NCBI RefSeq assembly: GCF_002101965.1
Contig: NZ_LQQA01000035.1
Span: 124,001-188,000, forward strand
Direction of reading: 5' to 3'
DNA: 64,000 nucleotides
DNA from: Mycolicibacterium wolinskyi
Lineage (GTDB): Bacteria > Actinomycetota > Actinomycetes > Mycobacteriales > Mycobacteriaceae
Each line of letters opens with the position of its first letter. The stretch's first letter is position 1. A program made the position numbers and the translations under genes. This document shows positions 26,743-35,276 of the stretch, one piece after another. The notes below the pieces were generated by a model that was not told the DNA's origin, searched no databases, and saw nothing but the letters and a program-made list of their open reading frames with translations.

Positions 26743-26820
26743 GACTTCCTTTCGCCGGTCTGTTGATTCCGTGAAAGATATCGTTAGACAAGCTATGAAA
26801 GTTACAGCGCGAACGAAACC

Positions 26821-26857
26821 GCCCCGGGCAACCGGCGTTTGACCGGCTACCCGGGGC
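26821..26857 (-). terminator. Stem-loop terminator downstream of bfrA
   Basis: A 15-base stem with two mismatches (GCCCCGGGCAACCGG pairing with CCGGCTACCCGGGGC) and a 7-base loop, located 43 bases after the bfrA stop in the transcribed direction. There is no long U tract, as is usual for mycobacterial terminators. Confidence 0.6.
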
Positions 26858-26899
26858 AGCATGAGCCGAAACCCGGCCTAAGGGGCCACTACGAGACCG

Positions 26900-27379
26900 C
26901 TATTGGGGTGGGCGAGAGACGCACTGCGCGGCGTAGAGCTGCTCGCCGAGCTTGTCCATCAGCTCGAGCTGGGTCTCGAGGTAGTCGATGTGACCCTCCT
27001 CGTCCTTGAGGATGCCCTCGAACAGATTCGCGCTCACCGCGTCCTGCTTCTCGCGGCACATCAGGATCCCGGGTTTGAGTCGCGCCACGACCTCGTACTC
27101 GATCGCGAGGTCGGCCTCGAATTGTTCACGCAGCGTCTGCCCGACCCGCAACGAAAACAGCCGCTGGTAATTCGGCAATCCGTCCAGCAGTAGAATTCGG
27201 TCGGTGATCGCCTCGGCATGGCGCATTTCTTCGAACGATTCGGACCGCGTGTGTTCGGCCAGTTCGGTGAATCCCCAGTTATCTTGCATCTTGGAATGAA
27301 GGAAATACTGGTTAATCGCCGTGAGTTCGCTCGTCAATTGCTCGTTGAGCAATTTCAGAACCTCCGGGTCGCCTTGCAT
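26900..27379 (-). CDS. bfrA: Bacterioferritin BfrA
   Basis: Heme-containing iron-storage protein of 159 residues, forming a 24-subunit shell with ferroxidase centres. The start MQGDPEVLKLLNEQLTSEL matches mycobacterial BfrA closely; the ATG at 27379 has AGGAG upstream, and a GTG two codons earlier is the alternative. Ferroxidase ligands are visible in SELTAINQYF, in SFEEMRHAE (with the heme-binding Met), in ADLAIEYE and in DEEGHIDYLE. The divergent unit on the other strand encodes the matching bacterioferritin-associated ferredoxin, which reduces stored iron for release. Confidence 0.95.
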   Translation of the reverse strand: MQGDPEVLKLLNEQLTSELTAINQYFLHSKMQDNWGFTELAEHTRSESFEEMRHAEAITDRILLLDGLPNYQRLFSLRVGQTLREQFEADLAIEYEVVARLKPGILMCREKQDAVSANLFEGILKDEEGHIDYLETQLELMDKLGEQLYAAQCVSRPPQ

Positions 27380-27566
27380 GGTCACTCCTAAACACCTTGA
27401 GGGCTGATCAAGTGTCGCTGTTTGCCGTGCACTTCCAATGTAGTGCAGAAAGTGCTCGGCGGCGCAATGGATAAGCCCATTCTCGGCATGTTCTTGGGGT
27501 GTTGTCGGACAGCGGGACCGCCACTGCCCGAACCGTGGCCACGAAGGCTGGACTGCCTGTCCTAAC

Positions 27567-27585
27567 TAAGGTTAGACTGCGCTAA
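27567..27585. promoter_or_regulatory. IdeR-like iron box upstream of the unknown/bfd unit
   Basis: TAAGGTTAGACTGCGCTAA matches 14 of 19 positions of the mycobacterial iron-box consensus TTAGGTTAGSCTAACCTAA, with an intact AGGTTAG half. It is 34 bases before the chosen start at 27620. IdeR would repress (or activate, as for bfrA) in response to iron. The second half is degenerate, so binding is a prediction only. Confidence 0.45.
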
Positions 27586-27619
27586 CATGTCGCCAAGTCA
27601 GCAGGAAAGGCCGGTAAAA

Positions 27620-28252
27620 ATGGGTGAGTACGATTTGCACTCACTCATTCTTTCCTGCGATTTTCGCGTCGACGATGTCGAACAGATGTGGAAATGGATG
27701 AAGAAACATCGTTCGGGATTGTTGTCGATAGGCGCGCATCATGTGGTGCTGTACAAATCGATTTGGGAGCCCGGCCGGGTGCTCGTGACCATCGGCATCC
27801 GGCATGCCCGATCCATTCGTGATGTGTTGCGTTCACCGGCGATATTCGAATGGTTCGACATATCCGGGGTCGAGGATATTCCACCGATATTCGGTGGCGA
27901 GGTCGTCGAGAAGATCGACCTGGCCGAGCCGACGCCAGAAGAATATGTCGCGGGCGTCATTGTCGGCGCGGTCGCGGCGGTCGATGACGTGCCCACTCTC
28001 ATGCGGAAGGTGCATGACGGGCTCGGCCGCTTCGAGCACAGCGGCATCCGCAAGATCTGGGTGTACCAGGCTCTCGACGACGGCCGCGAAGTGATGATCT
28101 TGCAGGAGATCGAGAACGAGGTCAGCGCGCGGCAATGGATCGATCACCCGGACGCCGCCGCCGAGTGGATGACCAAGGCGGGATTCGGGGCCTATCCGAG
28201 CCTGTTCGTCGGCAAGTTGGCCCACATCATGACCGTCGAAGAGCAGGAATAG
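27620..28252 (+). CDS. Internally duplicated protein of unknown function in the bacterioferritin locus
   Basis: Soluble protein of 210 residues made of two similar halves. VDDVEQMWKWM…VLVTIGIRHARSIRDVLRSPAIFEWFDISGVEDIPPIFGGEV (about 18-103) aligns with VDDVPTLMRKV…VMILQEIENEVSARQWIDHPDAAAEWMTKAGFGAYPSLFVGKL (about 119-205). Shared positions include VDDV, the strand V(L/M), EW and P-x2-F-x-G. This fits a duplicated dimeric alpha/beta-barrel (antibiotic-monooxygenase-like) domain. ATG 27620 has AGGAAAGG nine bases upstream. It precedes the bacterioferritin-associated ferredoxin by 12 bases and lies behind an IdeR-like box, hinting at an iron or heme role. Confidence 0.7.
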   Translation: MGEYDLHSLILSCDFRVDDVEQMWKWMKKHRSGLLSIGAHHVVLYKSIWEPGRVLVTIGIRHARSIRDVLRSPAIFEWFDISGVEDIPPIFGGEVVEKIDLAEPTPEEYVAGVIVGAVAAVDDVPTLMRKVHDGLGRFEHSGIRKIWVYQALDDGREVMILQEIENEVSARQWIDHPDAAAEWMTKAGFGAYPSLFVGKLAHIMTVEEQE

Positions 28253-28264
28253 CCGGGTGCGCTG

Positions 28265-28483
28265 ATGTTTGTCTGTTTGTGCACCGGAGCGACGAGTCAC
28301 GTCGTCAACGAAATCGTGGCGGCCGGTGCCACCACGTCCAAAGAGGTGGCCGAAGCCTGCGGTGCGGGCGCCGACTGCGGCCGGTGCCGGCGCACGATCC
28401 GCGCGATCATCGCCGCCGCACAGTCGCAGCCGGTCGGTGGCCGCGCTCAGTTCAACGGCTGCCCGTCCCGGACCGGCACCTAA
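28265..28483 (+). CDS. bfd: Bacterioferritin-associated [2Fe-2S] ferredoxin
   Basis: Protein of 72 residues with cysteines C4, C6, C38 and C41, that is C-x-C-x31-C-x2-C, the exact BFD [2Fe-2S] pattern, in MFVCLC and GADCGRCRRTI. Bfd docks on bacterioferritin and reduces its stored iron for release. The BFD domain fills residues 1-52, followed by a short tail. It is 12 bases after the duplicated unknown protein and divergent from bfrA, consistent with coordinated iron mobilisation. Its stop overlaps the stop of the convergent enoyl-CoA hydratase gene. Confidence 0.9.
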   Translation: MFVCLCTGATSHVVNEIVAAGATTSKEVAEACGAGADCGRCRRTIRAIIAAAQSQPVGGRAQFNGCPSRTGT

Positions 28484-29244
28484 GCGCCGGACCCCTTCCG
28501 GTCCGCGAACGCCGCGAGGGCGTCGGCGTTGGCGGCAGCGCCCACCAACTCCACGAACAGCGCCTTCTCCCGTTCGGTCGCGGCCACGATGGCATCGCGG
28601 AGCGGCGCGACCATGGTCTGCTTGACCGCCTGCAGACTCGAAATCGGCTTCGTGGCGAGGATTTCCGCGTGTCGCCGCGCTTCGGTCAGCAGGTCGTCGG
28701 GTTCGCACACTTTCCACACCAGGCCCATCTCGCGGGCTTCGGCGGCGCTGACCCACTCCGAGGACATGAGCAGCCAGGCCGCATTCTGCCTGCCGAGCAG
28801 GCGTGGCATGAGATACGACGAGGCCGCCTCAGGGGCGACGCCGAGGCTCGTGAACGGGCACTTCAAGCGCGCGGTCGCCGACATGAACGCGAGGTCGGCG
28901 AACCCGAGGATCGTGGTGCCGATGCCGACGCCGACGCCGTTGACCGCGCAGATCAGCGGCTTGTCGAACGCTGTCAGCGTCTCGATCATCCCGTAGAAGC
29001 CGTGCTCGCCGGGCGTGAAATCCGGGTTGGTGATACGCGTCTGCATCTCCACGAGGTCGTTGCCCGCGGAGAACGCGCGACCCGCACCGGTCAGCAGGAC
29101 GACCGCCACCTCGGGATCGTCGGCGGCCGCTCGCAACGCGTTCGTCAGTTCGTCGTACAGCGCCTCGTTGAACGCATTGAGCGCCTCGGGACGATTGAGC
29201 GTGAGAGTGCGTACCCGGTTGGCGTCGTGGATCTCGAGCGTCAC
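28480..29244 (-). CDS. Enoyl-CoA hydratase/isomerase family protein
   Basis: Crotonase-fold enzyme of 254 residues. The start TLEIHDANRVRTLTLNRPEALNAFNEALYDEL, the oxyanion-hole segment AGRAFSAGNDLVEMQ and DKPLICAVNGVGVGIGTTILGFADLAFMSATARLKCPFTSLGVAPEAASSYLMPRLLG are canonical. In the second segment the glutamates of classical hydratases are partly replaced (GVAPEAASS keeps one). It acts on an acyl-CoA in beta-oxidation or side-chain catabolism. The GTG at 29244 sits 15 bases from a KstR-like palindrome. Confidence 0.83.
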   Translation of the reverse strand: MTLEIHDANRVRTLTLNRPEALNAFNEALYDELTNALRAAADDPEVAVVLLTGAGRAFSAGNDLVEMQTRITNPDFTPGEHGFYGMIETLTAFDKPLICAVNGVGVGIGTTILGFADLAFMSATARLKCPFTSLGVAPEAASSYLMPRLLGRQNAAWLLMSSEWVSAAEAREMGLVWKVCEPDDLLTEARRHAEILATKPISSLQAVKQTMVAPLRDAIVAATEREKALFVELVGAAANADALAAFADRKGSGA

Positions 29245-29258
29245 GCGTGCAGCGTAAC

Positions 29259-29272
29259 TAGAACACGTTTCA
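29259..29272. promoter_or_regulatory. KstR-like palindrome upstream of enoyl-CoA hydratase
   Basis: TAGAACACGTTTCA fits TnnAACnnGTTnnA fully and lies 15 bases before the GTG of the enoyl-CoA hydratase gene, where a repressor would block the promoter. It overlaps the stop of the upstream EthD-like gene. Confidence 0.5.
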
Positions 29273-30007
29273 CTCGGTGCGGCCGGGTGTGGCGAGCGGC
29301 ACGACTCGGCCCGCGAACGGGCTGGAGTACACGTAGCGACTCGTCGGAACGGTGTCGATGTTGCTGCTGGCGCCGAAGGCATCGGTGCTGGCCACCATCC
29401 GCTGCATACGGTCGGCCAGGTCCGCGTCGTCGGCGGCGCCGAAGAAGGCGTGTAGGTCCGACACGGCAGGCAACGGGAACAGTTCCTCTACGATCGCGGC
29501 CAGCACCGGGGCGTCGGGGGTGAGCGCGCGTACGACCGTGTTCTGCGTGTAACCGAACGTCGCCTGGGTCTCGATGGCCACCGGGGTGTGGTCGATGTGC
29601 CACCGGTGCAGCCAGGTCCGCTCGTCCAGGTCGCTGGGCCGGCGCAGCAGCGCGATGTTGGCCAGTCCGTCGGTGCGCTCACCCGGCGCGGTCACCGGTG
29701 CGGGCAGCGGCACCGACTCGGTCACCAGATAGGCTGCGGCAACGTCGCATTCGCCGGTGAGCAGATCGATCGCGGCCCGCGCCTGGGAACCGCAGTACTG
29801 CTGGACCCACATGCTGACCACCGCCACGACCGGCGGATCGAGCGTCGTCAGCGTCATCAGGGAATCGCGCACCGCGGCATCTCGGACGTTGAGCGTCAAC
29901 CCGGCGGGCCCGATGTCGAGCAGACCGTCCCGCACCTGTGAAAGCAATCGGGCACACCAGGTTCCGTCGGCCTGTGCGGCCCGCATCGTCACGATGACCT
30001 TTTCCAC
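29270..30007 (-). CDS. EthD-domain-like protein
   Basis: Protein of 245 residues. The C-terminal half has an EthD-type dimeric ferredoxin-like barrel (ANIALLRRPSDLDERTWLHRWHIDHTPVAIETQATFGYTQNTVVRALTPDAP), and the N-terminal half (VIVTMRAAQADGTWCARLLSQVRDGLLDIG…) looks like a related second barrel. EthD proteins accompany ether and sterol degradation P450 systems. It lies upstream of the enoyl-CoA hydratase gene with a KstR-like site between. The ATG at 30007 is divergent from the FUSC gene with 69 bases between. Confidence 0.7.
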   Translation of the reverse strand: MEKVIVTMRAAQADGTWCARLLSQVRDGLLDIGPAGLTLNVRDAAVRDSLMTLTTLDPPVVAVVSMWVQQYCGSQARAAIDLLTGECDVAAAYLVTESVPLPAPVTAPGERTDGLANIALLRRPSDLDERTWLHRWHIDHTPVAIETQATFGYTQNTVVRALTPDAPVLAAIVEELFPLPAVSDLHAFFGAADDADLADRMQRMVASTDAFGASSNIDTVPTSRYVYSSPFAGRVVPLATPGRTE

Positions 30008-30076
30008 GATCAGAACCTACAACGCGGCCGTTCTTCGCCGTCGCACGCCGGACCGACGCGCACGGATCCACGCCAC

Positions 30077-32122
30077 GTGGCGTGGTTGGCCACCTACCCG
30101 GTCTCGCCGAGCAAGAATGGGCTGGTGCAGACCGGTGGACAGGCGGCCGACGCCCTGCGGCTGAGCACCCCCGATGCCGGTGCGGTGATGCGCAGCCTCG
30201 CGGGCGTCCTCGTGGTGACGCTGATGGCGTTGACGTGGGCGTCCGGCCCGACTGTCATGTGGACGCTCGGTGCGGGTGTGATCGCGGGCGCCATCGCCTT
30301 ACAGCGCAGTCCCGGTGGCCGGGTTCCGCTGGTCGTCACCGCGTCACTCGAGCTGTCGGCCGTGGTTCTGCTCGGTGTCCTCACGGGCGGGCACAGCGTG
30401 TTGTTCGTTGCGGTCGTCGCGGCGTGGTGCTTCGCCGCGGGCATGCAGTGGTCGCTCGGCGCGAATGCCGGCCTGGTCGCGTCGGCGGCCAGCGCGTTAC
30501 TGGTCGTCGCCCCGCCCGTCGGACCGACGCTGCGCGACGCGCTGCTGGCTCCGACACTGGTATTCGTCGCCGGCTTGCTGCAGGCCGTGCTCATCGCGGT
30601 GTGGCCGCCGCGGCGGTGGCGCGCGCAGCGCGACGGACTCACGCGGGCATACCGGTCGTTGGCCACCGACACCCGCAATCTGGCCGCCGACCGGTCCGCC
30701 GATGTCGACGACGCCCCGCTCACCTGGTTGCGAGAGGTGTTCGCCGACACCCAGGTCAGCCAGCGGCCGCGGGCCTATCACGGCGGATACCGGCTGCCCG
30801 AACGGCTTTCGGCCACACTGGCATCGTTGCGGTCCACCGCCGACGACAACCCGGACAGTGGTCTCACGCCGCTGTTGACCGCGGCGGCGGGTCTGCTCGA
30901 CACGATCGCCGACCACGGGCACACCGCCCGACGCGATGCCGAACATGCGCTGGCCCGGGTGGAAACCGCGGCGGCCGCGGTGACCGGCACCGAAGCGGCG
31001 CTCGCGCAGCGGTTCTCCGAGCAACTGCGCGAGGCGGCAGTGCTGCGGTTCGGCCAGCTGCACCGACCGGATCTCATCGGCTCGCTGGCGTCGGCGCCCG
31101 CGGTCGTCCGCTCGCATCTCACCCGGACCTCGCCGATCCTGCGGCACGCCATCCGGTTGTCGGTGACCACCGCGCTCGCGGTGGCAGCAGCGCGGTTCGG
31201 CGGGCTGGAGCACGGGTACTGGATGGCGTTGACGGTCGTCGTCGTGCTGCGACCGGAGACCGCGCACACCTACACGCGGTGCGCGGGCCGCATGGCGGGA
31301 CTCGCCGCCGGAATCGTCCTCGCCTCGCTTGTGACGTTGGTGTGGCAACCGGGTGGTGTCGGCTCGGCGGTGTGTGCGCTGGCATTCGTCGGGCTGGGTT
31401 ATGCGGTGTCGCGGTTCGGATATCTAACCGTCGGCGTTGCGGTGGGCGCCATGGCGGTTTTCGTCATCGGCGCCGGCGGCACGGCCGACTGGTCGGGTGT
31501 CGCCGACCGGTTGTTCGGCGTGCTCATCGGAGGCGGCCTCGCGGTGATGGCCCACGTGGCGTTGCCCGATCATGCGCTGATCCGGCTGCGGCAACGCGCG
31601 GGCGAACTGTTGATGACCGAGATCGACTATGCCGCACTGGTCGTGAAGTCATTCGTGCACGAGGTCGACCACACGGCCGAAACCTTGTCGGCGGCCTGGC
31701 AGCGGGCGTTTCGGGCCAGGGCCGCGTTCGAGGCGGCGTGGGGCGCCGCTCGGCTCGACTCGCCGACGCTGCGCCGGTGGTTGCGGTCCTATCGCACCGC
31801 GTTGAATGCGGTGACCAGCGCCTGCACCACGCTCGAGAACAGCCTGCCGAGTCATCCGTCGTCGGCGCTGCACGATGAGTTCGTCGCTGCGGTGGACGAT
31901 TACATCGAGGCACTGCGCGGCGCGCCACCCAGCCCAGCCGTTCCGTGGAGCTTGAACACCGCCGAACTGTCGGCAGCACTGCAGCGCGTCCACGATGTCG
32001 CGACGACGCTGGCTGCCGACAACGGCGCCGCGCGCATCCTGGTCGCAGAACTGTCGACCATCACGCGCAGCCTGGTGGGTATCTCCATCGACCGGATAGA
32101 ACCGGCCGAAGGTGGCCGTTAG
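30077..32122 (+). CDS. FUSC-family (fusaric acid resistance-like) membrane protein
   Basis: Integral membrane protein of about 681 residues with two clusters of hydrophobic helices (about residues 38-175 and 345-500), each followed by a soluble helical domain. The second cluster carries LEHGYWMALTVVVVLRPETAHTYTRCAGRMAGLAAG, a signature of FUSC/YccS-like proteins. Family members are proposed to export aromatic acids or to modify envelopes. The GTG at 30077 may be too far upstream; a later start near the first helix (ATG 30188) would remove a weakly conserved leader. Confidence 0.78.
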   Translation: MAWLATYPVSPSKNGLVQTGGQAADALRLSTPDAGAVMRSLAGVLVVTLMALTWASGPTVMWTLGAGVIAGAIALQRSPGGRVPLVVTASLELSAVVLLGVLTGGHSVLFVAVVAAWCFAAGMQWSLGANAGLVASAASALLVVAPPVGPTLRDALLAPTLVFVAGLLQAVLIAVWPPRRWRAQRDGLTRAYRSLATDTRNLAADRSADVDDAPLTWLREVFADTQVSQRPRAYHGGYRLPERLSATLASLRSTADDNPDSGLTPLLTAAAGLLDTIADHGHTARRDAEHALARVETAAAAVTGTEAALAQRFSEQLREAAVLRFGQLHRPDLIGSLASAPAVVRSHLTRTSPILRHAIRLSVTTALAVAAARFGGLEHGYWMALTVVVVLRPETAHTYTRCAGRMAGLAAGIVLASLVTLVWQPGGVGSAVCALAFVGLGYAVSRFGYLTVGVAVGAMAVFVIGAGGTADWSGVADRLFGVLIGGGLAVMAHVALPDHALIRLRQRAGELLMTEIDYAALVVKSFVHEVDHTAETLSAAWQRAFRARAAFEAAWGAARLDSPTLRRWLRSYRTALNAVTSACTTLENSLPSHPSSALHDEFVAAVDDYIEALRGAPPSPAVPWSLNTAELSAALQRVHDVATTLAADNGAARILVAELSTITRSLVGISIDRIEPAEGGR

Positions 32123-32125
32123 CGA

Positions 32126-32755
32126 TCAGCCGCGCGCCCACTTCGGCAGGATGAACACGCCCTCGGCCTCCGCGGTGATTCCCTCGGCATCCGAAACATG
32201 CCCAGCGGCAAAGGCTTTGATGCCGTCCGTCCGGGTGATCCGGCCTTCGGCGTGTAGGTCGCCGAGCGGCGTGGCGCGCAGATAACGGATCGTCAAGGTG
32301 CCGGTGAACCGGGGGCTCGTCGGGTCACTGGCCGCCACCTCGCCCAGCACATGATCGAGCACCATCGCGACGATGCCGCCGTGCACGTGGCCGGGTGGGC
32401 CTTCATAGGCGGCACCGAGACGAAAGTCGGTGGAGATGGTGCCCGATCCGTCCTTGACGATGACCAATGGCGGCGAGATCGGGTTTTTGATTCCGATCGC
32501 CGGGTTACCCCATGGCATTCGGGCGCCGTCGGAGGTGTAGCGAACGCCGAACGGCCCGGCGATCTGCTTGGCGCGTAGCCGCGCGGTCGCGGCGTCGATC
32601 TCAGCGATCGCCGCGGCCACCTCGGCGGCGTCCACCTCCGAGCGGATCGTGGCGTCGATGAGTTCCCGGACCGATTCGGCCAACGGCTCGTACACCGACC
32701 GAAGCCGCTGCACGTCGGCAGCGCTGAGATGCTCGACATGGGTGAAGCCCGCCAT
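32126..32755 (-). CDS. PaaI-family hotdog thioesterase
   Basis: Protein of 209 residues. An N-terminal helical region precedes the hotdog domain, whose signature GPPGHVHGGIVAMVLDHVLGEVAAS (about residues 118-142) is the acyl-CoA thioesterase core, with Asp in the place of the catalytic acid. TGTLTIRYLRATPLGDLHAEGRI follows. It probably hydrolyses an acyl-CoA. A KstR-like palindrome lies nine bases upstream of the ATG at 32755, and the DUF5701-like gene is 20 bases upstream in the same direction. Confidence 0.83.
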   Translation of the reverse strand: MAGFTHVEHLSAADVQRLRSVYEPLAESVRELIDATIRSEVDAAEVAAAIAEIDAATARLRAKQIAGPFGVRYTSDGARMPWGNPAIGIKNPISPPLVIVKDGSGTISTDFRLGAAYEGPPGHVHGGIVAMVLDHVLGEVAASDPTSPRFTGTLTIRYLRATPLGDLHAEGRITRTDGIKAFAAGHVSDAEGITAEAEGVFILPKWARG

Positions 32756-32764
32756 GCGGAGAAC

Positions 32765-32778
32765 TAGAACACGTTCAG
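32765..32778. promoter_or_regulatory. KstR-like half-perfect palindrome upstream of the thioesterase
   Basis: TAGAACACGTTCAG agrees with TnnAACnnGTTnnA at all fixed positions except the last (G for A). It lies 10 bases before the thioesterase start and overlaps the stop of the upstream gene. Confidence 0.42.
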
Positions 32779-33491
32779 CTCGCCGGTGTCGAGTTGTCTC
32801 CCCCGCCCGCACCGGCGGTCCTGGCCCCGGCCGATGCGAATCCGAGCCACGTGTGCCGATTGCCGGCCCAGCACCAGCCGACCTTCGGGGCGTTGCGGTT
32901 ACCCGGCCCATCCCGCCCGGTGCCGTTGCTGATCCACAGGGCCGGCGTACGGGCGTCGGTTGTGCCGTCCGGTTTGTGCCGGCGCGAGCCGATCGTCATG
33001 AAACAGTGCCCCCGCTGCAGAACGTCCGGTTGCTGCAGCACCCAGTACAAACCCTCGGTGAGCGTCAACGGCGTCCGCCCGGCGGCGGTTATCGCGGGCA
33101 GTGCCTCATCGGGCGACCAGTTTGCCATCGCGTCCCCGCGGTCGAGTTCGGACATGAGGTAGGCAGGCCGATCCGGCACGGTGACGGAGTCGATCGCGGT
33201 GAACTCGTCGACATCGTCCATGTCGCTCACCACGAAGCCCGGCCTGGCGTTGACGGTGAGAAGCGGCGCGAGCGTGCGGACCGAGATCAGGTCGGGATGC
33301 AGCACCAAAAGCGCCGTCGGGTCGCCGGACACGCCGACCGCGGCTCGCAATGCCGGCGCACCGAGCCCTGCCGCGGTGTGCAGCCCGAGCGATATGAGTC
33401 GATCGGCTTGTTCATGCAAGGTCGGCAGAACGGCCGTGTCGGTCGACGTAGGGGGTTGCGCAGTGTTCGGCACCCTCCCCCAACGATGCAT
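32775..33491 (-). CDS. DUF5701-like protein
   Basis: Soluble protein of 238 residues whose pattern (SLGLHTAAGLGAPALRAAVGVSGDPTALLVLHPDLISVRTLAPLLTVNARPGFVVSDMDDVDEF … LTEGLYWVLQQPDVLQRGHCFMTIGSRR … PALWISNGTGRDGPGNRNAPKVGWCWAGNRHTWLGFASAG) matches a mycobacterial/actinobacterial DUF of unknown role that I recall as DUF5701. No catalytic motif is obvious. The ATG at 33491 is preferred; a GTG six codons later is possible because GGGGGAGG abuts it. It is divergent from the TPR gene. Confidence 0.6.
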   Translation of the reverse strand: MHRWGRVPNTAQPPTSTDTAVLPTLHEQADRLISLGLHTAAGLGAPALRAAVGVSGDPTALLVLHPDLISVRTLAPLLTVNARPGFVVSDMDDVDEFTAIDSVTVPDRPAYLMSELDRGDAMANWSPDEALPAITAAGRTPLTLTEGLYWVLQQPDVLQRGHCFMTIGSRRHKPDGTTDARTPALWISNGTGRDGPGNRNAPKVGWCWAGNRHTWLGFASAGARTAGAGGGDNSTPAS

Positions 33492-33590
33492 TCGCACGGC
33501 TTGTTCCGGGGCTCGCGAACTCGGGCGATTCGGCTCAGCGATTTGTGCAACGCTTCGCACCGGTACCGACGCTGAACTATCGTGCGACCC

Positions 33591-35276
33591 GTGACGGCTG
33601 CAGCCTCGACCGAACCGTACTACCGGCTCGGGTCTTACCACCGGACGGTTGACACGCCCGCGCCGCAGGCCCAGATCTGGTTCGACCGCGGCATGGTGTG
33701 GGCCTACGCGTTCAATCACGAAGAGGCGATTCGCTGTTTCGAGCGGGCGCTCGAACTCGACCCCGGCCTCGCGATCGCGCGCTGGGGCATCGCGTACGCG
33801 GTGGGCCCGAATTACAACAAAGCCTGGGACGCCTTCGATCCCGTCGACTTGGACGCCTCGCTGCGGCGCGCCCGCAACGAACTGGACCTGGCCGCCGACG
33901 GCCGGGCCTCGGCAGTCGAGCGTGAACTGATCGCGGCGCTGCGGGAGCGGTTCCCGACCGGCGACCCCGGCGACACCGCGGCCTTGGTCGCCGGGCATGC
34001 CGATTACGCCGACGCGATGGTGTCACTCGCACGGCGGTATCCCGACGACACCGACGTGCAGACCCTGGCCGCCGACGCGCTGCTCAACGTGACCGCGTGG
34101 GCCCTGTGGGACGGCCGTACGGGCGAACCCGCGCCGGGCTCGCGAGTCCGTGCGGCCAAGGAGATTCTCGACGGCGTGCTGGCCACCGCGGCTGGGCGCG
34201 AACATCCCGGGGCGCTGCACCTCTATATCCATGCCATGGAGATGTCCACCAGCCCGCAGGACGCGCTGCCTGCCGCCGATCTACTGCGCGACCTGGTGCC
34301 CGACGCCGGCCACCTGCAGCACATGGCGAGCCACATCGACGTGCTGTGCGGCGACTACCGAAGCTCGGTGACATCGAATCTGGCTGCGGTGCAGGCAGAT
34401 CGGAAATTCGTCGAGCGGCAGGGCCCGTTGAACTTCTATTCGCTCTACCGCGCCCACGACCTGCATTTCGTGGTGTACTCCGCGATGTTCGAGGGGAGCT
34501 CACAGATCGCGCTGCGCGCTGCCGACGAACTGTCCCGGCAATTGACCCCGGAACTCCTGTCGGTGGCCTCACCGCCCATGGCGGACTGGCTGGAGGCCTT
34601 CGTCCCGTTGCGCGTACATGTGCTGGTGCGGTTCGGCCGCTGGGACGAGCTGATCGCCGAACCGGTGCCGAGTGATCCCGAGCTGTACTGCACCACCACC
34701 GCCACCGTCCACTACGGTCGCGGCGTGGCATATGCCGCACGGGGACAGCTCGACGCGGCCCGCGCGGAACGTGACGCGTTCGACGCCGCCTACCGGCGCA
34801 TCCCCGACAGCCGCTATCTGTTCAACAACACCAGTCTCGACATCCTGGCCATCGCAGGTGAGATGCTCAACGGCGAGATCGCCTACCGGGAAGGCGATTA
34901 CGACACGGCCTTCGCACACCTGCGGCGGGCGATCGAACTGGACGATGCCCTGCCCTACGACGAACCGTGGGGCTGGATGCAGCCGACCCGGCATGCGTAC
35001 GGCGCACTGCTGCTTGAGCAGGGCCGCGTCGAGGACGCTGCGCAGGTGTATGCCGCCGATCTCGGCCTCGATCCCACGCTGAGCCGGTCGTGCCAGCATC
35101 CGAACAACGTGTGGAGCCTGCATGGCTATCACGAATGTCTGCGGCGGCTCGGCCGGGACGCCGAGGCCACGATCATCGGTAAGCAGCTCGAGGTCGCGCT
35201 GGCACGGGCCGACGCGCCGATCACGGCCTCGTGTGCGTGCCGCCTCGACGTCGCGGATCCGTGCTGCGGCAGCTGA
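33591..35276 (+). CDS. Tetratricopeptide-repeat family protein with Cys-rich tail
   Basis: Cytoplasmic protein of 561 residues. TPR-like units include AFNHEEAIRCFERALELDPGLAIARWGIAYA near the N-terminus and GRGVAYAARGQLDAARAERDAF and AYREGDYDTAFAHLRRAIELD in the C-terminal half. The central region carries the conserved family motifs HPGALHLYIHAMEMSTSPQDALPAADLLRDLVPDAGHLQHMASHIDVLCGDY, rich in His and Cys, suggestive of metal binding. The last residues are SCACRLDVADPCCGS. The GTG at 33591 lies seven bases after TATCGT (33578-33583), so the mRNA is probably leaderless. Function unknown. Confidence 0.75.
   Translation: MTAAASTEPYYRLGSYHRTVDTPAPQAQIWFDRGMVWAYAFNHEEAIRCFERALELDPGLAIARWGIAYAVGPNYNKAWDAFDPVDLDASLRRARNELDLAADGRASAVERELIAALRERFPTGDPGDTAALVAGHADYADAMVSLARRYPDDTDVQTLAADALLNVTAWALWDGRTGEPAPGSRVRAAKEILDGVLATAAGREHPGALHLYIHAMEMSTSPQDALPAADLLRDLVPDAGHLQHMASHIDVLCGDYRSSVTSNLAAVQADRKFVERQGPLNFYSLYRAHDLHFVVYSAMFEGSSQIALRAADELSRQLTPELLSVASPPMADWLEAFVPLRVHVLVRFGRWDELIAEPVPSDPELYCTTTATVHYGRGVAYAARGQLDAARAERDAFDAAYRRIPDSRYLFNNTSLDILAIAGEMLNGEIAYREGDYDTAFAHLRRAIELDDALPYDEPWGWMQPTRHAYGALLLEQGRVEDAAQVYAADLGLDPTLSRSCQHPNNVWSLHGYHECLRRLGRDAEATIIGKQLEVALARADAPITASCACRLDVADPCCGS

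Noticed and set aside
26743..26820. MarR-type operator for the exporter (two CTTTCA direct repeats upstream)
   Set aside because: The two hexamers are short and not inverted, and no regulator gene is adjacent; evidence too weak to list as a feature.
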